From WRCA01 sp050943575 (GTDB lineage Bacteria > Pseudomonadota > Alphaproteobacteria > Rs-D84), in NCBI GenBank assembly GCA_050943575.1, contig JBMNPL010000025.1:1-6087 (forward strand): 6,087 nucleotides of DNA, in the 5' to 3' direction. Below the pieces are notes generated by a model, which saw only the letters and a list, made by a program, of their open reading frames with translations, searched no databases and had not been told where the DNA came from. A program made the translations under genes and the position numbers. Position 1 is the first letter of the stretch. Each line of letters starts with the position of its first letter. This document shows positions 5,612-6,087 of the stretch, piece by piece.

Positions 5612-5855
5612 ATAATGCACCTTGTTTTTTTGCAGTTTGTAATGCTGCGCGTAATGATTTTTCAGCCAAATGACGAATTTTAGGAGCAAATGCGCGCATA
5701 TTCATTGAATCCGCCATAGAATTTGCAAAAATTTCCGCAATATAATTAATTTGTGTTGGTGCAATTATAAAAACTTCTGATGAAATTTGTTCTGGGCGCA
5801 ATATGAACGCATTACTAGATGGTTTTTGCAATATGTCTTCTATTGACTTTTTCAT
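5610..5855 (-). CDS. Small hypothetical protein (81 aa)
   Basis: Not recognised. From ATG 5855 the product is MKKSIEDILQ followed by a mixed segment (VFIIAPTQINYIAEIFANSM, about 28-47) and a basic, alanine-rich C-terminal helix (LAEKSLRAALQTAKKQ). There is no signal peptide, cysteine or clear membrane helix, so it is probably cytoplasmic. Another in-frame ATG is at 5864, but neither start has a Shine-Dalgarno, and a TATAAT box overlaps the 5864 ATG, which favours 5855. It sits between convergent exported-protein genes and divergent secA. The reading frame stays open to a stop that coincides with a terminator, and spans the space between two independent signals, which supports a real gene. The function is unknown. 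Confidence 0.7.
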   Translation of the reverse strand: MKKSIEDILQKPSSNAFILRPEQISSEVFIIAPTQINYIAEIFANSMADSMNMRAFAPKIRHLAEKSLRAALQTAKKQGAL

Positions 5856-5862
5856 AATTAAC

Positions 5863-5891
5863 ATTATATCATAACAAAAGAAAAATTTCTA
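5863..5891 (-). promoter_or_regulatory. Candidate promoter of the 81-aa protein gene (leaderless type)
   Basis: Minus strand: -35-like TAGAAA (5891-5886, four of six consensus bases), 17-base spacer, perfect -10 TATAAT (5868-5863), then 7 bases to ATG 5855. The start of transcription would fall on or beside the start codon, giving a leaderless mRNA, in line with the missing Shine-Dalgarno. Confidence 0.45.
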
Positions 5892-5899
5892 TAAAATTA

Positions 5900-5928
5900 T
5901 TGACCGAAACGCGAATTTTGACTATGCT
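5900..5928 (+). promoter_or_regulatory. Promoter of secA
   Basis: -35 TTGACC (5900-5905), 17-base spacer, -10 TATGCT (5923-5928), predicted start near 5935, leaving a leader of about 18 bases. A Shine-Dalgarno AAGGA (5941-5945) lies 7 bases before the secA ATG. Confidence 0.65.
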
Positions 5929-5952
5929 CAACCTTGCAAAAAGGATTTATTA

Positions 5953-6087
5953 ATGTTTAAAAAGATTATTAGAAAAATATTAGGCAGTGCAAATGATCGT
6001 ATTGTCCGCTCTTATGATAAAACTGTATCTCTTATCAATGATTTAGAAGCAAAATATCACGCAATGAGTGATAAAGAATTACGAAAT
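5953..6087 (+). CDS. secA: Preprotein translocase ATPase SecA, N-terminal fragment (runs off window)
   Basis: SecA is the ATP-driven motor that pushes unfolded preproteins through SecYEG. The first 45 residues are visible. They match the SecA N-terminus: a short amphipathic helix with basic residues (MFKKIIRKILGS), then NDR, a segment ending YDKTVSLINDLEAKYHAMSD, and KELRN, equivalent to the family's GSxNDR...I..IN.LE......LSDEEL. The start is well set by AAGGA 7 bases upstream and by the family N-terminus. No nucleotide-binding domain motifs are inside the window. It is divergent from the 81-aa gene. The two signal-peptide proteins upstream would be substrates of this system, though that is general and not evidence of a special link. 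Confidence 0.93.
   Translation, partial: MFKKIIRKILGSANDRIVRSYDKTVSLINDLEAKYHAMSDKELRN

Overview
The window looks like an AT-rich, tightly packed alphaproteobacterial chromosome. The strongest taxonomic clue is on the minus strand at about 3948-4260: a circularly permuted, two-piece tmRNA gene. That architecture is known mainly from Alphaproteobacteria, and otherwise from cyanobacteria and some betaproteobacteria. Low GC, very short spacers and overlapping genes suggest a reduced or host-associated lineage, but this is inference and I cannot name a genus.

Layout: 1-1227 (+) is a PIF1-type DNA helicase whose first codons lie outside the window. Its 3' end overlaps the 3' end of a convergent minus-strand operon read lon-like (3887-2124), tsaB (2116-1571), rimI (1599-1210). 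The lon-like gene has a Lon N-terminal region and an apparently intact AAA+ module, but it stops where the Ser-Lys protease domain should begin, and tsaB follows 7 bases later. Just upstream of it, on the same strand, is ssrA (tmRNA) with its own promoter and a probable terminator. Divergent from ssrA, a second strong promoter drives two tandem paralogous genes (4358-4954 and 4981-5577) for small exported proteins of unknown function, ended by a clear hairpin terminator. Convergent with them is an unknown 81-residue protein gene (5855-5610, minus). Divergent from that gene, the start of secA runs off the right edge (5953-6087).

Functional reading: ssrA, the lon-like gene and secA are protein quality-control and export genes. 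tsaB and rimI form a common pairing of translation-related modification genes (t6A synthesis in tRNA, N-terminal acetylation of a ribosomal protein). The tandem paralogs are likely Sec substrates. The points most worth a second look are the protease-less Lon, the long tmRNA tag with an internal near-repeat, the paralogous Cys-containing exported proteins, and two minus-strand genes whose best -10 box sits only 7-8 bases before the start codon.
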